Of a DNA stretch of 64,000 bases, positions 1-8,295 are shown one piece after another. The notes under the pieces are model-generated. The model did no database searches. It was not told the DNA's origin and was given only the letters and a program-made list of their open reading frames with translations. Position numbers and translations under genes: made by a program. The stretch comes from Roseburia intestinalis L1-82. GTDB lineage: Bacteria; Bacillota; Clostridia; Lachnospirales; Lachnospiraceae. The stretch spans positions 3,947,501 to 4,011,500 of the forward strand of contig NZ_LR027880.1 of NCBI RefSeq assembly GCF_900537995.1, read 5' to 3'. Position 1 is the stretch's first letter. Each line of letters starts with the position of its first letter.

Positions 1-686
1 ATTTTAACTACGTTTAATCTTACACCAGGTCCCATTGTAGATGCAAGAGTTGCACTCTTAACATACTGACCTTTTAAGCTTGCAGGTTTTGCTTTGTTGA
101 TCGCACCCATAAGGGTCTGGAAGTTGTCGCTTAACTGTTCTTCTGTAAAAGAAGCTTTTCCAACTGGCACGTGGATAATGTTTGTTTTGTCCAATCTGTA
201 TTCAATCTTACCAGCTTTGATGTCGTTAACAGCTTTTGTAACATCCATAGTTACTGTTCCAGCCTTCGGGTTTGGCATTAAACCTTTCGGTCCAAGTACA
301 CGACCAAGACGTCCAACAACGCCCATCATGTCCGGTGTAGCAACAACAACATCGAAGTCTAACCATCCCTCGTTCTGAATCTTCGGGATCAGCTCCTCGC
401 CGCCTACGTAATCAGCGCCTGCTGCCTGTGCTTCATCAACCTTGGTTCCTTTTGCGAATACTAAAACTTTAACTGATTTACCAGTTCCGTGTGGTAATAC
501 AACTGCACCACGGATCTGCTGCTCTGCATGACGTCCATCACAACCTGTTCTGATGTGAAGTTCGATTGTCTCATCAAATTTAGCTGTTGCGTTTTTCTTT
601 ACCAGGCTGATTGCTTCAGCAACATCGTACTGAGCAGCCTTATCAAAACTTTTCACAGCTTCCTGATATTTCTTTCCTCTTTTCAT
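1..686 (-). CDS. rplA: 50S ribosomal protein L1 (partial, 3' end off window)
   Basis: L1 is a 23S rRNA-binding protein of the large-subunit stalk base and, in many bacteria, a translational autoregulator of its own operon. The reading frame opens at the ATG at 684-686 behind a strong AGGAGG-type site at about 693-700 and continues in frame to base 3 (228 codons) without a stop. The family is usually about 230 residues, so only the last few codons are missing. Typical L1 blocks are readable: a G-C-D-G-R-H-A segment, then [12 protein letters not shown], and a C-terminal T-M-G-P-G-V block. It follows rplK by 138 bases on the same strand, the usual order. Confidence 0.97.
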   Translation of the reverse strand, partial: MKRGKKYQEAVKSFDKAAQYDVAEAISLVKKNATAKFDETIELHIRTGCDGRHAEQQIRGAVVLPHGTGKSVKVLVFAKGTKVDEAQAAGADYVGGEELIPKIQNEGWLDFDVVVATPDMMGVVGRLGRVLGPKGLMPNPKAGTVTMDVTKAVNDIKAGKIEYRLDKTNIIHVPVGKASFTEEQLSDNFQTLMGAINKAKPASLKGQYVKSATLASTMGPGVRLNVVK

Positions 687-824
687 TCTAAAAAACCTCC
701 TGGTGGTATTATCGGGAGAGGGCCCTCCCACATAATCGTTAATAAATATCGTTATTTTTTGCAGAATTTCTCAGAAGAATGCCGTTCTTGCATTCTTCCA
801 ATGAATTTGCTGTTTTTGCAAATT

Positions 825-1250
825 CTATTCTTCCACTGTAACACCCATACTTCTTGCAGTACCAGCGATCATGCTCATAGCTGCCTCTAAAGATGCTGCA
901 TTTAAGTCAGGCATTTTTAATTCTGCGATTTCCTGTAATTTTGCTTTGGAAAGTGTAGCAACCTTTGTCTTGTTCGGTGTTGCAGAACCAGATTTAATGT
1001 TGCAGGCTTTCTTGATTAATACAGGAGCAGGCGGTGTCTTTGTAACGAAGCTGAAGCTTCTGTCTGCGTATACTGTAATAACTACAGGGATGATAAGATC
1101 TCCCTGATCAGCGGTTCTTGCGTTGAACTGTTTTGTAAATTCAACGATGTTAACGCCATGCTGTCCAAGAGCAGGTCCAACTGGAGGAGCAGGTGTAGCC
1201 TTGCCAGCAGGAATCTGCAATTTGATATATCCTTCTACTTTCTTTGCCAT
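825..1250 (-). CDS. rplK: 50S ribosomal protein L11
   Basis: L11 binds 23S rRNA at the GTPase-associated centre. The 141-residue product has the normal family length and the proline-rich N-terminal linker ([11 protein letters not shown]) that joins the two L11 domains, followed by the C-terminal RNA-binding domain ending in A-G-T-A-R-S-M-G-V. The ATG is preceded by a GGAGG site at about 1258-1263. It lies between nusG and rplA on the minus strand in the standard bacterial order, very probably in one operon. Confidence 0.98.
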   Translation of the reverse strand: MAKKVEGYIKLQIPAGKATPAPPVGPALGQHGVNIVEFTKQFNARTADQGDLIIPVVITVYADRSFSFVTKTPPAPVLIKKACNIKSGSATPNKTKVATLSKAKLQEIAELKMPDLNAASLEAAMSMIAGTARSMGVTVEE

Positions 1251-1320
1251 TTGGAATTGCCTCCTTAATCCAATGTTTCAGGCATAATCTCATGCCTGCG
1301 CACAGATCCTGGTCTGTGCT

Positions 1321-1839
1321 TTAATTGTTAAGTTTTACATCTGCGAAACTTATTTCTACCGGCGTCTCGCGGCCGAACAATTCAACATTGATCGTCACAC
1401 TCTGCTTTCCGTGATTCATCGCCTGGATCACTCCGATAGTGTCTTTCCAAACACCTCCGGTAACCACAACGGTGTCTCCCTCTGTAAAGTCAACTTCAAT
1501 GTTCTCTTTCTTGATTCCCAAAGGTTTCATTTCCATATCGGTAAGCGGAACCGGCTTGCTTCCCGGACCAACAAATCCGGTAACACCACGGGTATTTCTG
1601 ACAACATACCATGTGTCGTCATTCATAACCATATTGATAAGAACGTATCCCGGAAACATTTTCTTTGATACGGATTTTTTTGCGCCATTTTTCATTTCGA
1701 CAACATCCTGCATCGGAACGCGGACCTCTAAGATCTGATCTTCCAGATGTCTGTTTTCAATTGTCTTGTCAATGTTCGCTTTTACCTTATTCTCATATCC
1801 TGAGTAGGTATGAACAACATACCAGTGTGCCTCTGCCAT
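1321..1839 (-). CDS. nusG: Transcription termination/antitermination factor NusG
   Basis: NusG binds RNA polymerase and modulates pausing, termination and transcription-translation coupling. The 172-residue product starts with W-Y-V-V-H-T-Y-S-G-Y-E (NGN domain) and has the F-P-G-Y-V-L-I and R-N-T-R-G-V-T-G-F-V-G blocks. It ends with a KOW domain around residues 120-170 (D-T-V-V-V-T-G-G-V-W-K-D, then G-R-E-T-P-V-E). It lies 17 bases downstream of secE, the usual neighbour, and 70 bases upstream of rplK. Confidence 0.98.
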   Translation of the reverse strand: MAEAHWYVVHTYSGYENKVKANIDKTIENRHLEDQILEVRVPMQDVVEMKNGAKKSVSKKMFPGYVLINMVMNDDTWYVVRNTRGVTGFVGPGSKPVPLTDMEMKPLGIKKENIEVDFTEGDTVVVTGGVWKDTIGVIQAMNHGKQSVTINVELFGRETPVEISFADVKLNN

Positions 1840-1856
1840 AAATCACTCTGCCTCCA

Positions 1857-2072
1857 TTAAAAATTAAAACCAACAAGGAAATCAACGCCATACTGAATTG
1901 CGAAATCCAAAAGCGCGATGATAAGACCTAATACAACGGATACAGCAATAACCGCTGTGGTCTGTCTTACAAGTGATTGTTTCTCCGGCCAAATAATCTT
2001 TTTGAATTCAGCCGAAAGACCGGTAAACCAGCTCTCTTTTGGAGCCTTGTCTAACTTCTCGGTTTCTCCCAT
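1857..2072 (-). CDS. secE: Preprotein translocase subunit SecE
   Basis: SecE is the small essential subunit that clamps SecY in the inner-membrane translocon. The start at 2070-2072 is chosen over an upstream in-frame start at 2144 because AAAGGAG lies 5 bases ahead of it and because the longer reading overlaps rpmG. The resulting 71 residues match the single-membrane-segment SecE form. An amphipathic stretch holds the conserved F-K-K-I-x-W-P (about residues 23-29), followed by a C-terminal hydrophobic helix (about residues 41-62). Confidence 0.93.
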   Translation of the reverse strand: MGETEKLDKAPKESWFTGLSAEFKKIIWPEKQSLVRQTTAVIAVSVVLGLIIALLDFAIQYGVDFLVGFNF

Positions 2073-2098
2073 TTTTTCACTCCTTTGCCACGCGCGTC

Positions 2099-2248
2099 TT
2101 ATTTGGTTTCTTTGTGTAACGTATGGGTCTTGCAGAATCTGCAATACTTTTTGGTTTCCATCCTGTCAGGATGAGCTTTTTTGTCTTTTGTCATGTTGTA
2201 GTTACGGTTTTTGCATTCCGTACATGCCAATGTTATTTTTGTGCGCAC
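2099..2248 (-). CDS. rpmG: 50S ribosomal protein L33
   Basis: L33 is a small E-site-proximal ribosomal protein. Reading from a GTG at 2246-2248, preceded by a GGAGGTG site, gives exactly 49 residues, the usual length. An upstream ATG at 2261-2263 would overlap that ribosome binding site. The product has two C-x-x-C zinc ribbons (A-C-T-E-C and Y-C-R-F-C), so it is the zinc-binding C+ form. It ends H-T-L-H-K-E-T-K, typical of the family. It is the first gene of the rpmG-secE-nusG run. Confidence 0.95.
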   Translation of the reverse strand: MRTKITLACTECKNRNYNMTKDKKAHPDRMETKKYCRFCKTHTLHKETK

Positions 2249-2293
2249 AACTTCCACCTCCATTAAAATTCTTTGTGCTTTTTTCTGCCCCGG

Positions 2294-2341
2294 TCTCCGT
2301 AGTGAGACGTTTTTTAAGGATCAGCGACAGTCCTTAAAAAA
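2294..2341 (-). promoter_or_regulatory. Stem-loops in the rpmG 5' leader
   Basis: Two inverted repeats lie in the untranslated leader of rpmG. One is a perfect 11-bp repeat, TTTTTTAAGGA at 2310-2320 and TCCTTAAAAAA at 2331-2341, around a 10-base loop. The other is a 5-bp GTCTC/GAGAC repeat at about 2294-2308. The larger hairpin is AT-rich and flanked by T-runs in the transcript, so it could act in attenuation or transcript stability. No family is recognised. Confidence 0.5.
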
Positions 2342-2377
2342 AGGCATAAAAAAAAGACCTACTTCCATCGCCTGTCT

Positions 2378-2406
2378 ACTATATCATATCCACTTGTTTC
2401 CGTCAA
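2378..2406 (-). promoter_or_regulatory. Sigma-A promoter of rpmG-secE-nusG(-rplK-rplA)
   Basis: On the minus strand a TTGACG -35 box (2401-2406) is separated by exactly 17 bases from a TATAGT -10 box (2378-2383). This places the start near 2371 and gives a leader of about 120 bases before rpmG. Each box differs from consensus at a single position, which fits a strongly expressed translation operon. Confidence 0.8.
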
Positions 2407-2457
2407 TCTTTTTTTGTATATTATACCCTTTTAAACCTTTTTGATTATTTTTTCCTA

Positions 2458-2510
2458 TTTCACATTTTTTTCTCAAATGGTATAATATTTTTATATAGTT
2501 AGACCGAAAT
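2458..2510 (+). promoter_or_regulatory. Promoter signals ahead of the FliD-like gene
   Basis: Two overlapping plus-strand signals precede the FliD-like gene. The first is a sigma-A type: TTTCAC (2458-2463), 17 bases, then TATAAT (2481-2486) with a TGG extension just ahead. The second is a sigma-28-like pair: TAAT (2483-2486), 16 bases, then ACCGAAAT (2503-2510), 9 of 12 positions matching. Which one is used cannot be told from the sequence. Together with the divergent rpmG promoter they explain most of the gene-free stretch 2249-2630. Confidence 0.5.
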
Positions 2511-2630
2511 ACTTTTAAAGAATCTTTAAAAATATAATTAAAATCCCCACATTTATCATGCCAGGCGGCAAGGATGCTGTCCTATAACCTGATAAATGTA
2601 TATATTTCATGGAAGAAAGGAGGGGTTTTC

Positions 2631-3929
2631 TTGGCTGCTATTGACAGTGCCTATCATTATTATTTAAGCACTTATGGCACTTCGAAGGTATCGCGTTATG
2701 ATACCCATAAGAAGAGTCAGCTTCGTGCTGTCTATAATCAGATTGTAAAAACAAATAAAGATACTCCTCTGTATAAAATTCCAGATTCCACGGATGTGAA
2801 AAAATTTGCGATTGACCTGAAAGAACATACCCGTTCGATCCAGAATGTAATCGCTGCCCTTTCTGACAACGACGAGGGGATTGAAAATGTATTCAACAAA
2901 AAAGTTGCAAAGTCTTCCGACGAATCTTCTGTCAATGTTACCTACATTGGTGAGGATCAGAGTCTCGATAATTCTTTGCATTTTGATGTGGAGGTAAAAC
3001 AGCTTGCAGCCCCACAGATCAATGTCGGAAAGTTTCTTTACCCTGATGAATGCGATTTCAAAACAGGTACTTACACATTCGATATATCAACTGATTTAAG
3101 TTCATATGAGTTTCAGTATACCGTAAGCAGAAATGATGACAACCAGCATATTCTTGAAAAGCTTGCACGCCTGGTCAATTCTTCAGGTGCCGGGATTCAT
3201 GCCGATCTTGCCAAAAATGCCAGTAACAAGATTGCCCTGCGTTTAACTTCAAGTCAGACCGGTCTTGCAGACGGTCAGTCCTATCTGTTTGAAGTTACCC
3301 CAAGTTCCGATCATGCATCCGAAAAAGCAATGCAGACACTCGGTATTGATTGTGTTACCCAGACAGCAAGTAATTCTTCTTTCTTATTAAACGGTACGGA
3401 GCATGCATCTCTGTCAAATACTTTTACTGTCAACAATGCTTTTGAACTGACACTGAATAAACCAAGCTCCCAGGCAAACCCTGTACAGATCGGCTTTAAA
3501 ACAACAGCTGACTCCATTGTAGACAATGTCCAGTCTCTGGTAAATGTATACAACAATCTGATCCAGTTAAGCTATCGCTATGACAGCACACAGGAAGCAG
3601 ATAAACTGCGGCGCGATTTTACACAGGTGGTAAAACCTTATTACAATGAATTTGAGTCGTATGGATTAAAACTTTCAGATGACGGTGCCATCAAGGTCGA
3701 TACACATCTTCTGACGGATGCAGTTACTTCCGCGGATGCAAAAGAATGCTTTGCAACATTAAATAAGTTTAAAAACGATCTCGGAACGACCGCCGGAACC
3801 GTCTCTGTTGACCCGTTAAATTATGCAAGCAAAACGATGATCACTTACAAAAAACCAGGTCATAAGAATTTTTCCTGCCCTTACCTGACCTCCGTTTATT
3901 CCGGAATGATGTTAGACAGATATTGCTAA
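2631..3929 (+). CDS. FliD-like flagellar hook-associated protein 2 homologue
   Basis: Probable extracellular flagellar cap-type protein. The TTG at 2631-2633 is preferred because AAAGGAGG lies just upstream; a longer in-frame ATG at 2574 has no such site. The product is 432 residues. The C-terminal third has a FliD_C-like segment (S-I-V-D-N-V-Q-S-L-V-N-V-Y-N-N-L-I, then K-L-S-D-D-G-A-I-K-V-D). The tail reads P-Y-L-T-S-V-Y-S-G-M-M, which I recall from Lachnospiraceae FliD-like proteins. It is much shorter than the fliD at the right edge and stands alone, so it may be an accessory or alternative cap. No signal peptide is seen, as expected for a flagellar type III substrate. Confidence 0.65.
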   Translation: MAAIDSAYHYYLSTYGTSKVSRYDTHKKSQLRAVYNQIVKTNKDTPLYKIPDSTDVKKFAIDLKEHTRSIQNVIAALSDNDEGIENVFNKKVAKSSDESSVNVTYIGEDQSLDNSLHFDVEVKQLAAPQINVGKFLYPDECDFKTGTYTFDISTDLSSYEFQYTVSRNDDNQHILEKLARLVNSSGAGIHADLAKNASNKIALRLTSSQTGLADGQSYLFEVTPSSDHASEKAMQTLGIDCVTQTASNSSFLLNGTEHASLSNTFTVNNAFELTLNKPSSQANPVQIGFKTTADSIVDNVQSLVNVYNNLIQLSYRYDSTQEADKLRRDFTQVVKPYYNEFESYGLKLSDDGAIKVDTHLLTDAVTSADAKECFATLNKFKNDLGTTAGTVSVDPLNYASKTMITYKKPGHKNFSCPYLTSVYSGMMLDRYC

Positions 3930-3964
3930 ACGGACACTTACAGATTTTCTGTAGTGTCCGTTTA
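3927..3964 (+). terminator. Hairpin at the stop codon of the FliD-like gene
   Basis: The stop codon begins a long inverted repeat, T-AAACGGACACT on the left and AGTGTCCGTTT-A on the right, extended by A-C-A-G/C-T-G-T around a short loop with one bulged T. No U-tract follows (the next bases are ATATTCC). It could end the plus-strand transcript or protect its 3' end. Confidence 0.55.
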
Positions 3965-4021
3965 ATATTCCAATATCCCAGATGCAACTTCAGATTATGC
4001 ATCTTTCGCACTGATCATGTA

Positions 4022-5206
4022 CTATATATCATTTTCCTGATTTTCATTTTCTTCTATAATATCCAGCATCGTATTTATTCTCTCTATATAATTGTGATGC
4101 TCCCTTACTTTTCGATAACCATTTTCTGCGATTGCCAGACGTTCTTCCTCATGTGCCAGATAATATTCTGCTTTTTCACAAAGATCATTGATTCCGTCAA
4201 AGCATACCAGGTCTTCCCCCTCTTTAAAATAATATGGTATTTCCGCCTGATAATTTGTCATCAGAAAGCCTCCTGCCCCAAGCACATCCCATACCCTGAG
4301 TGGTATGCCGCTCTTGATATTCGGAATCGTAAAATTCAGATTAATCTTTGACATACGAAAAACCTGCGGCAGCTCACTCCAGTAATCAACCGAACCACAG
4401 TACTGAATCCGCAGCATATCACTTACATCACTGTTACTGTACACATTGACATGATAACGTTTTGACAGTTCGATCAATGCACGTCTGCGCTCCACTTCCG
4501 CAATTTTAAATCCAAGTACGGTCGTCTGAAAGATCAGTCCAAGATCCGAAAACGACCCTTCTGATTTTTCCAGTTCAAAATATTCCTGAAGTTTTTCCAG
4601 TATATCCGTGGTCAGCATGGGTTCCACAATATTTGCGCCACTGATATTTAACTGTGCCTCGATCACTGCGTCAAAATACCCCCGTAGATATTCTGGCAGC
4701 CTGCTTTTTATCTTATCATAAGAATTTCTTTCATAAAGGCTTCCAACAAATGCGATATCCCCTTTGTATTTCTGTATTTCCGGCGAATTTGCAATCACCA
4801 TATCCATCCGGTTTGTATCTACCGCAAGCGGAAGATACCAGATATGCTCTACTCCCATCTCCCGAAATTCCAGATAATTTGTCTTGTCAAAGGTAAATAT
4901 ATAATTGCAGGGATGAAAAATGGATTCGTGATACATACTGATCAGCGGATTGTCACAGCTCCACGATACATATTTTATTCCCATCTTCTGACAGACATTC
5001 GAAATCAGTGCAAAATAATTGACCGTAAATACCATATCATAATGCGTTTCCTGTATTTTGTGCTCAATTATTTTTTCAAATTCCGGATCAATATCATAAT
5101 TGCCAAGATGCTGTTCGATATTATCCACAGTATGTCCCAGCAATAAAAATGTCTGCTCTATGTCTCTGTAATTATAAGCTTTCCAGCGATACATCAATAT
5201 GTGCAT
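4022..5206 (-). CDS. CgeB-type glycosyltransferase (DUF3880 + GT1-like), copy 1
   Basis: Probable cytoplasmic GT-B glycosyltransferase of the CgeB family. The ATG at 5204-5206 is chosen because GGAGAG lies 4 bases ahead; an upstream start at 5263 lies inside a repeat insertion. The product is 394 residues. The N-terminal DUF3880-like half carries Y-V-S-W-S-C-D-N-P and F-D-K blocks. The C-terminal half carries the shared signature S-K-I-N-L-N-F then G-I-P-L-R-V-W-D-V-L-G-A-G-G-F-L. Three paralogues occur in the window (35.4, 53.6 and 54.8 kb). The acceptor is unknown; the setting suggests flagellin or another surface glycan. Confidence 0.8.
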   Translation of the reverse strand: MHILMYRWKAYNYRDIEQTFLLLGHTVDNIEQHLGNYDIDPEFEKIIEHKIQETHYDMVFTVNYFALISNVCQKMGIKYVSWSCDNPLISMYHESIFHPCNYIFTFDKTNYLEFREMGVEHIWYLPLAVDTNRMDMVIANSPEIQKYKGDIAFVGSLYERNSYDKIKSRLPEYLRGYFDAVIEAQLNISGANIVEPMLTTDILEKLQEYFELEKSEGSFSDLGLIFQTTVLGFKIAEVERRRALIELSKRYHVNVYSNSDVSDMLRIQYCGSVDYWSELPQVFRMSKINLNFTIPNIKSGIPLRVWDVLGAGGFLMTNYQAEIPYYFKEGEDLVCFDGINDLCEKAEYYLAHEEERLAIAENGYRKVREHHNYIERINTMLDIIEENENQENDI

Positions 5207-5220
5207 AATACTCTCCATTC

Positions 5221-5297
5221 TTGCGCTGCTTTTAAGCGCATCACGAGTTTGTGTGAAGCACAAATCTTGCGTGTGAAAAATGTATTTTTCACACTAA
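5221..5297. repeat. 77-bp palindromic element flanked by a 9-bp duplication
   Basis: A 77-base insert made of three hairpin-prone units: TGTGAAAAA/TTTTTCACA at about 5273-5294, TTTGTG/CACAAA at about 5247-5263, and GCGCTxxTTTTAAGCGC at about 5222-5239. It is bounded by identical copies of TCTCCATTC at 5212-5220 and 5298-5306. The duplication looks like a target-site duplication left by a small non-autonomous mobile element (MITE- or REP-like). It lies right at the ribosome binding site of the CgeB-type gene, so that site (GGAGA) is duplicated too. No other copy is seen in this window. Confidence 0.55.
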
Positions 5298-5383
5298 TCT
5301 CCATTCCTGTGCCGTGTCAGCCAAAATAACGTTTTCATCTGTATGTAAAACCTGTTGCAGGGAGGGAATGAGAACCTCCGGCT

Positions 5384-6649
5384 CTACATCCAGGCTTCCC
5401 TGATCCACGCTGCCCTGCTTTTCCACGTATGATGCTCTTTTGCTGACTGATATCCACAGTCTGCCATCCTTTGTGTGGACTGCATGTGTCCGAACAGGTC
5501 AAATACACGGTCTGGCAAAGTCCGGATCTCATTTCTTGAAAACATGACAAGTTCTTTTCCATCCGTAAACTCTCTGCGCAGATAGGTGGAATCGTCCGTC
5601 ACCACTGCTGCTCCGGCAAGCATTCCGTTAAAAATACGGTCATGTGCTCCGGCTTTGAACCAGGTCATTGTATTTAAGACGATCTTACTGTCGTTCATCA
5701 AAGGCAGAATCTCCGGTGCAAGTACTTTTCCACCATACACCAGATACGGATTGTCACTCCACTCACACTGATCCCAGCCTGTTCCATATGCCGTTACCCG
5801 TATTCCGTTTTCCACCAGAATACGGACAGCCTGTTCACGGAAAAATGACGTGGCATACGAGTCAATAAAACGCATCTGCACGATGATCTCATGAATACGC
5901 TGTTCTGAAATATCATTCCGCTTATATTTTAAGTACTCTTCGATCACATCCTCCGTCGTGCGGTCCGGATGATGCACCAGTTCTGACAATACCACCTGTG
6001 CCATCTCCTCCCCATCCACCTCCGGGATAGATGAGAGATCCGGAATCATCTTCGCTACTGTGTAGATTGGAAGTGCCCCCGCATATAAAACATCGATTCC
6101 ACGCTCCGCGAGCGGCTTATGCCTGCTGCCAAGTTCCACCCCGGCATGTGGCAGAAAATCCGTATACCGGATATTTTTAAAATATCTGCGGATATACCGG
6201 ACATGGTTGCGGTCCGTGCACAACACAATAGATGTTGCCGGTGCATTCTGCAGTGGTTTTTCATAGTGAAACGGATGATCCATCAGGATATTGATATATG
6301 GAATATTGTAAGTTTCCCAGAGATTTGGCTCTTCTTCCGCAGAACCTGCTCTTTTTGATCCTGCTGTACTTTGGAAAATGTCCTGCTTCAAAAGCATCCC
6401 TGTTCCGGTCATGCCTGCCGGAAGTGACAGATTATATCCCAGGTTATTAAACGTCACACAGAAAAACCTCTGATCTTTTTTTGCACCATCTCCGATACAT
6501 TCGATCAGCGCCTGCTTGCTCACCTCTTCGAGACGGGCATCATAGGTAAAGGAAGCATATCCCATGGATTCAAAGGCATTTTTCAGTTCCTGGGTGAATA
6601 AGTCGAGGGTGTCGTAGACACCGGTGATGTAAATGATGGTTGTCTGCAT
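5384..6649 (-). CDS. GT1-like glycosyltransferase (CgeB/Glyco_trans_1_2 type), copy A
   Basis: Probable GT-B glycosyltransferase of 421 residues. The C-terminal half has the pattern L-N-T-M-T-W-F-K-A-G, then R-I-F-N-G-M-L-A-G-A-A-V-V-T-D-D-S-T-Y-L and a K-E-H-H-T-W tail. It matches residue by residue much of the C-terminus of the 38.55-40.17 kb protein, so the two are paralogues. The N-terminal half (M-D-H-P-F-H-Y, C-T-D-R-N-H) resembles a nucleotide-sugar GT-B fold. The start is supported by AGGAG ahead of the ATG. Acceptor and donor are not known. Confidence 0.72.
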   Translation of the reverse strand: MQTTIIYITGVYDTLDLFTQELKNAFESMGYASFTYDARLEEVSKQALIECIGDGAKKDQRFFCVTFNNLGYNLSLPAGMTGTGMLLKQDIFQSTAGSKRAGSAEEEPNLWETYNIPYINILMDHPFHYEKPLQNAPATSIVLCTDRNHVRYIRRYFKNIRYTDFLPHAGVELGSRHKPLAERGIDVLYAGALPIYTVAKMIPDLSSIPEVDGEEMAQVVLSELVHHPDRTTEDVIEEYLKYKRNDISEQRIHEIIVQMRFIDSYATSFFREQAVRILVENGIRVTAYGTGWDQCEWSDNPYLVYGGKVLAPEILPLMNDSKIVLNTMTWFKAGAHDRIFNGMLAGAAVVTDDSTYLRREFTDGKELVMFSRNEIRTLPDRVFDLFGHMQSTQRMADCGYQSAKEHHTWKSRAAWIREAWM

Positions 6650-6667
6650 GGTGGTCTCCTGTACTTT

Positions 6668-8254
6668 TTATAGATTTATTTTTTCTATACTGCAGCTATG
6701 CCTTTTATAATCATCCTTTGTGGAATCTGTGCTGTCGTAATTGATTCCAGCAAGAATCACTTGTCCATGATAATCTTTCAGGCTCTGCATGTACTGCTTC
6801 TTTTTTATCTGTGCAATCGCTGCATCTGAGGCTTTATCCCATTTTAATTCCACCACGATCGCCGGCACATCTCTAAACTTTCTCGGGACAAACACAATGT
6901 CAGCAAATCCTTTTCCCCCGGCAAATTCCCGATACATCACATAATCTTTTCTTGCAGCATAATATGCCAGCGAAAGCACACACGACATAGAGTTTTCATC
7001 ATTATACTTTAAAATGGATATATTTTCCTGATGCACCTGCTCGATCATTTCCGCAACATATTCTTCTTTTCCATCTATGGTTGCCTGAAGCAGTGCTTTT
7101 GAATTGCGAATCGCATCCATAACCGGTTCCCATCCGCCATCCTCTATGCAATTAATAAACTCTTTCTGCACCTCCTGGTTTGGAATAGAAACCGTCTTGT
7201 TCTCAAAATCGTAGGTCAGGTACCCCAAATGCACTAAAAGTGTAAATACATCATCTACGCTCGCAAATGTGGACATATCGTTCTGAAACTTATCCGGATT
7301 AATCCTTATACAGCTGCCTGATATAAGCTGTGTGACTAATGCCTTCAAGTGATACATGTCCATCTGGATATATTTTTTTAATGCCTCATATGTCTCTGTC
7401 TTCGTCCAATAACTGTCAAAGTCATGTCCCAGCAATGACATAACAACCGATCTTGGATTATAGATCTGAACGCCCTTTAAATCATATCCATCGTACCACT
7501 GTTTCATTCTGTCATAAGGCATACCATATGACACACACAGACTTTGAACTTCCTCTTCCGTAAACCCGGTAAATTCAGCGAGTTCCCTTTGATTGGTCAT
7601 GGAATATTCATCAAACATATTGAGAGCTGAATGCTCGCCATACTTTTTAATCGGCAGTATTCCCGTCATATAAGCCAACGCAATATATGGCTTATCTTTC
7701 ATCCACAGGCACAAGAAATCCAGATATTTTTTCTGTGCTTCATCATCCCCCGGATACTTTCGAAATATGCAGTCCCACTCGTCGATAATGATGATAAATT
7801 TCTGTTTTTTCTGACTATAGATGTTCTCTAATACATCAATAAGATCTTCCCGGTCAAAACAGTCTACATCTCCGTATTCCCGCCTGATATCCCATAAAAG
7901 TCTCTTTTGCATATAATCGATCATTGCATCCACCGACTGCGCCCGGTTAAGAAAGTCAAGCATGTTGACATGAAGGACATTATATTTATTCAGATTTGCC
8001 TCAAAACTTTCATCCTGTGCAATCTTATAATCCGCAAACATGCTTTTCGAATCACATCCCTTGCTATAATAAGCTACAAGCATATTTGCAGTCATAGATT
8101 TTCCAAAACGGCGAGGTCTGCTTACGCATATATTCTGATGTTCGGTATTCAGATTCTGATTCATTTCAGAAATCAGCATGGTTTTATCCACATATATCTT
8201 GGAATTAAGTGCTTTCTGAAATTCTTCATTTCCCGGATTTAAATATATTCCCAT
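6668..8254 (-). CDS. AAA-ATPase-like / PD-(D/E)XK nuclease-like protein, copy 1
   Basis: Member of the gut-Firmicute/Bacteroidetes family combining an AAA-ATPase-like domain (PF09820 type) with a C-terminal PD-(D/E)XK-like domain (PF08011 type). Seen here: a P-loop R-P-R-R-F-G-K-S near residue 46, a Walker B I-I-I-I-D-E-W-D near residue 155, and a C-terminal D-I-V-F ... V-E-L-K-W-D nuclease-like core. The start at 8252-8254 has GGAGAAGAG ahead; an ATG four codons upstream is possible. The biological role of the family is not established. Its place among glycosyltransferases suggests an accessory cargo gene rather than a glycan enzyme. Confidence 0.85.
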   Translation of the reverse strand: MGIYLNPGNEEFQKALNSKIYVDKTMLISEMNQNLNTEHQNICVSRPRRFGKSMTANMLVAYYSKGCDSKSMFADYKIAQDESFEANLNKYNVLHVNMLDFLNRAQSVDAMIDYMQKRLLWDIRREYGDVDCFDREDLIDVLENIYSQKKQKFIIIIDEWDCIFRKYPGDDEAQKKYLDFLCLWMKDKPYIALAYMTGILPIKKYGEHSALNMFDEYSMTNQRELAEFTGFTEEEVQSLCVSYGMPYDRMKQWYDGYDLKGVQIYNPRSVVMSLLGHDFDSYWTKTETYEALKKYIQMDMYHLKALVTQLISGSCIRINPDKFQNDMSTFASVDDVFTLLVHLGYLTYDFENKTVSIPNQEVQKEFINCIEDGGWEPVMDAIRNSKALLQATIDGKEEYVAEMIEQVHQENISILKYNDENSMSCVLSLAYYAARKDYVMYREFAGGKGFADIVFVPRKFRDVPAIVVELKWDKASDAAIAQIKKKQYMQSLKDYHGQVILAGINYDSTDSTKDDYKRHSCSIEKINL

Positions 8255-8295
8255 TCTCTTCTCCATTCCTGCGTATACTATCTACAACAGGCTGA

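Noticed and set aside
94..890. Plus-strand open frames across rplA and rplK
   Set aside because: They lie antisense to clear ribosomal protein genes, have low-complexity composition and no ribosome binding site.
5207..5263. Longer 413-residue start for the first CgeB-type gene
   Set aside because: The extra codons lie in the repeat insert and lack a ribosome binding site, while GGAGAG precedes the ATG at 5204-5206.
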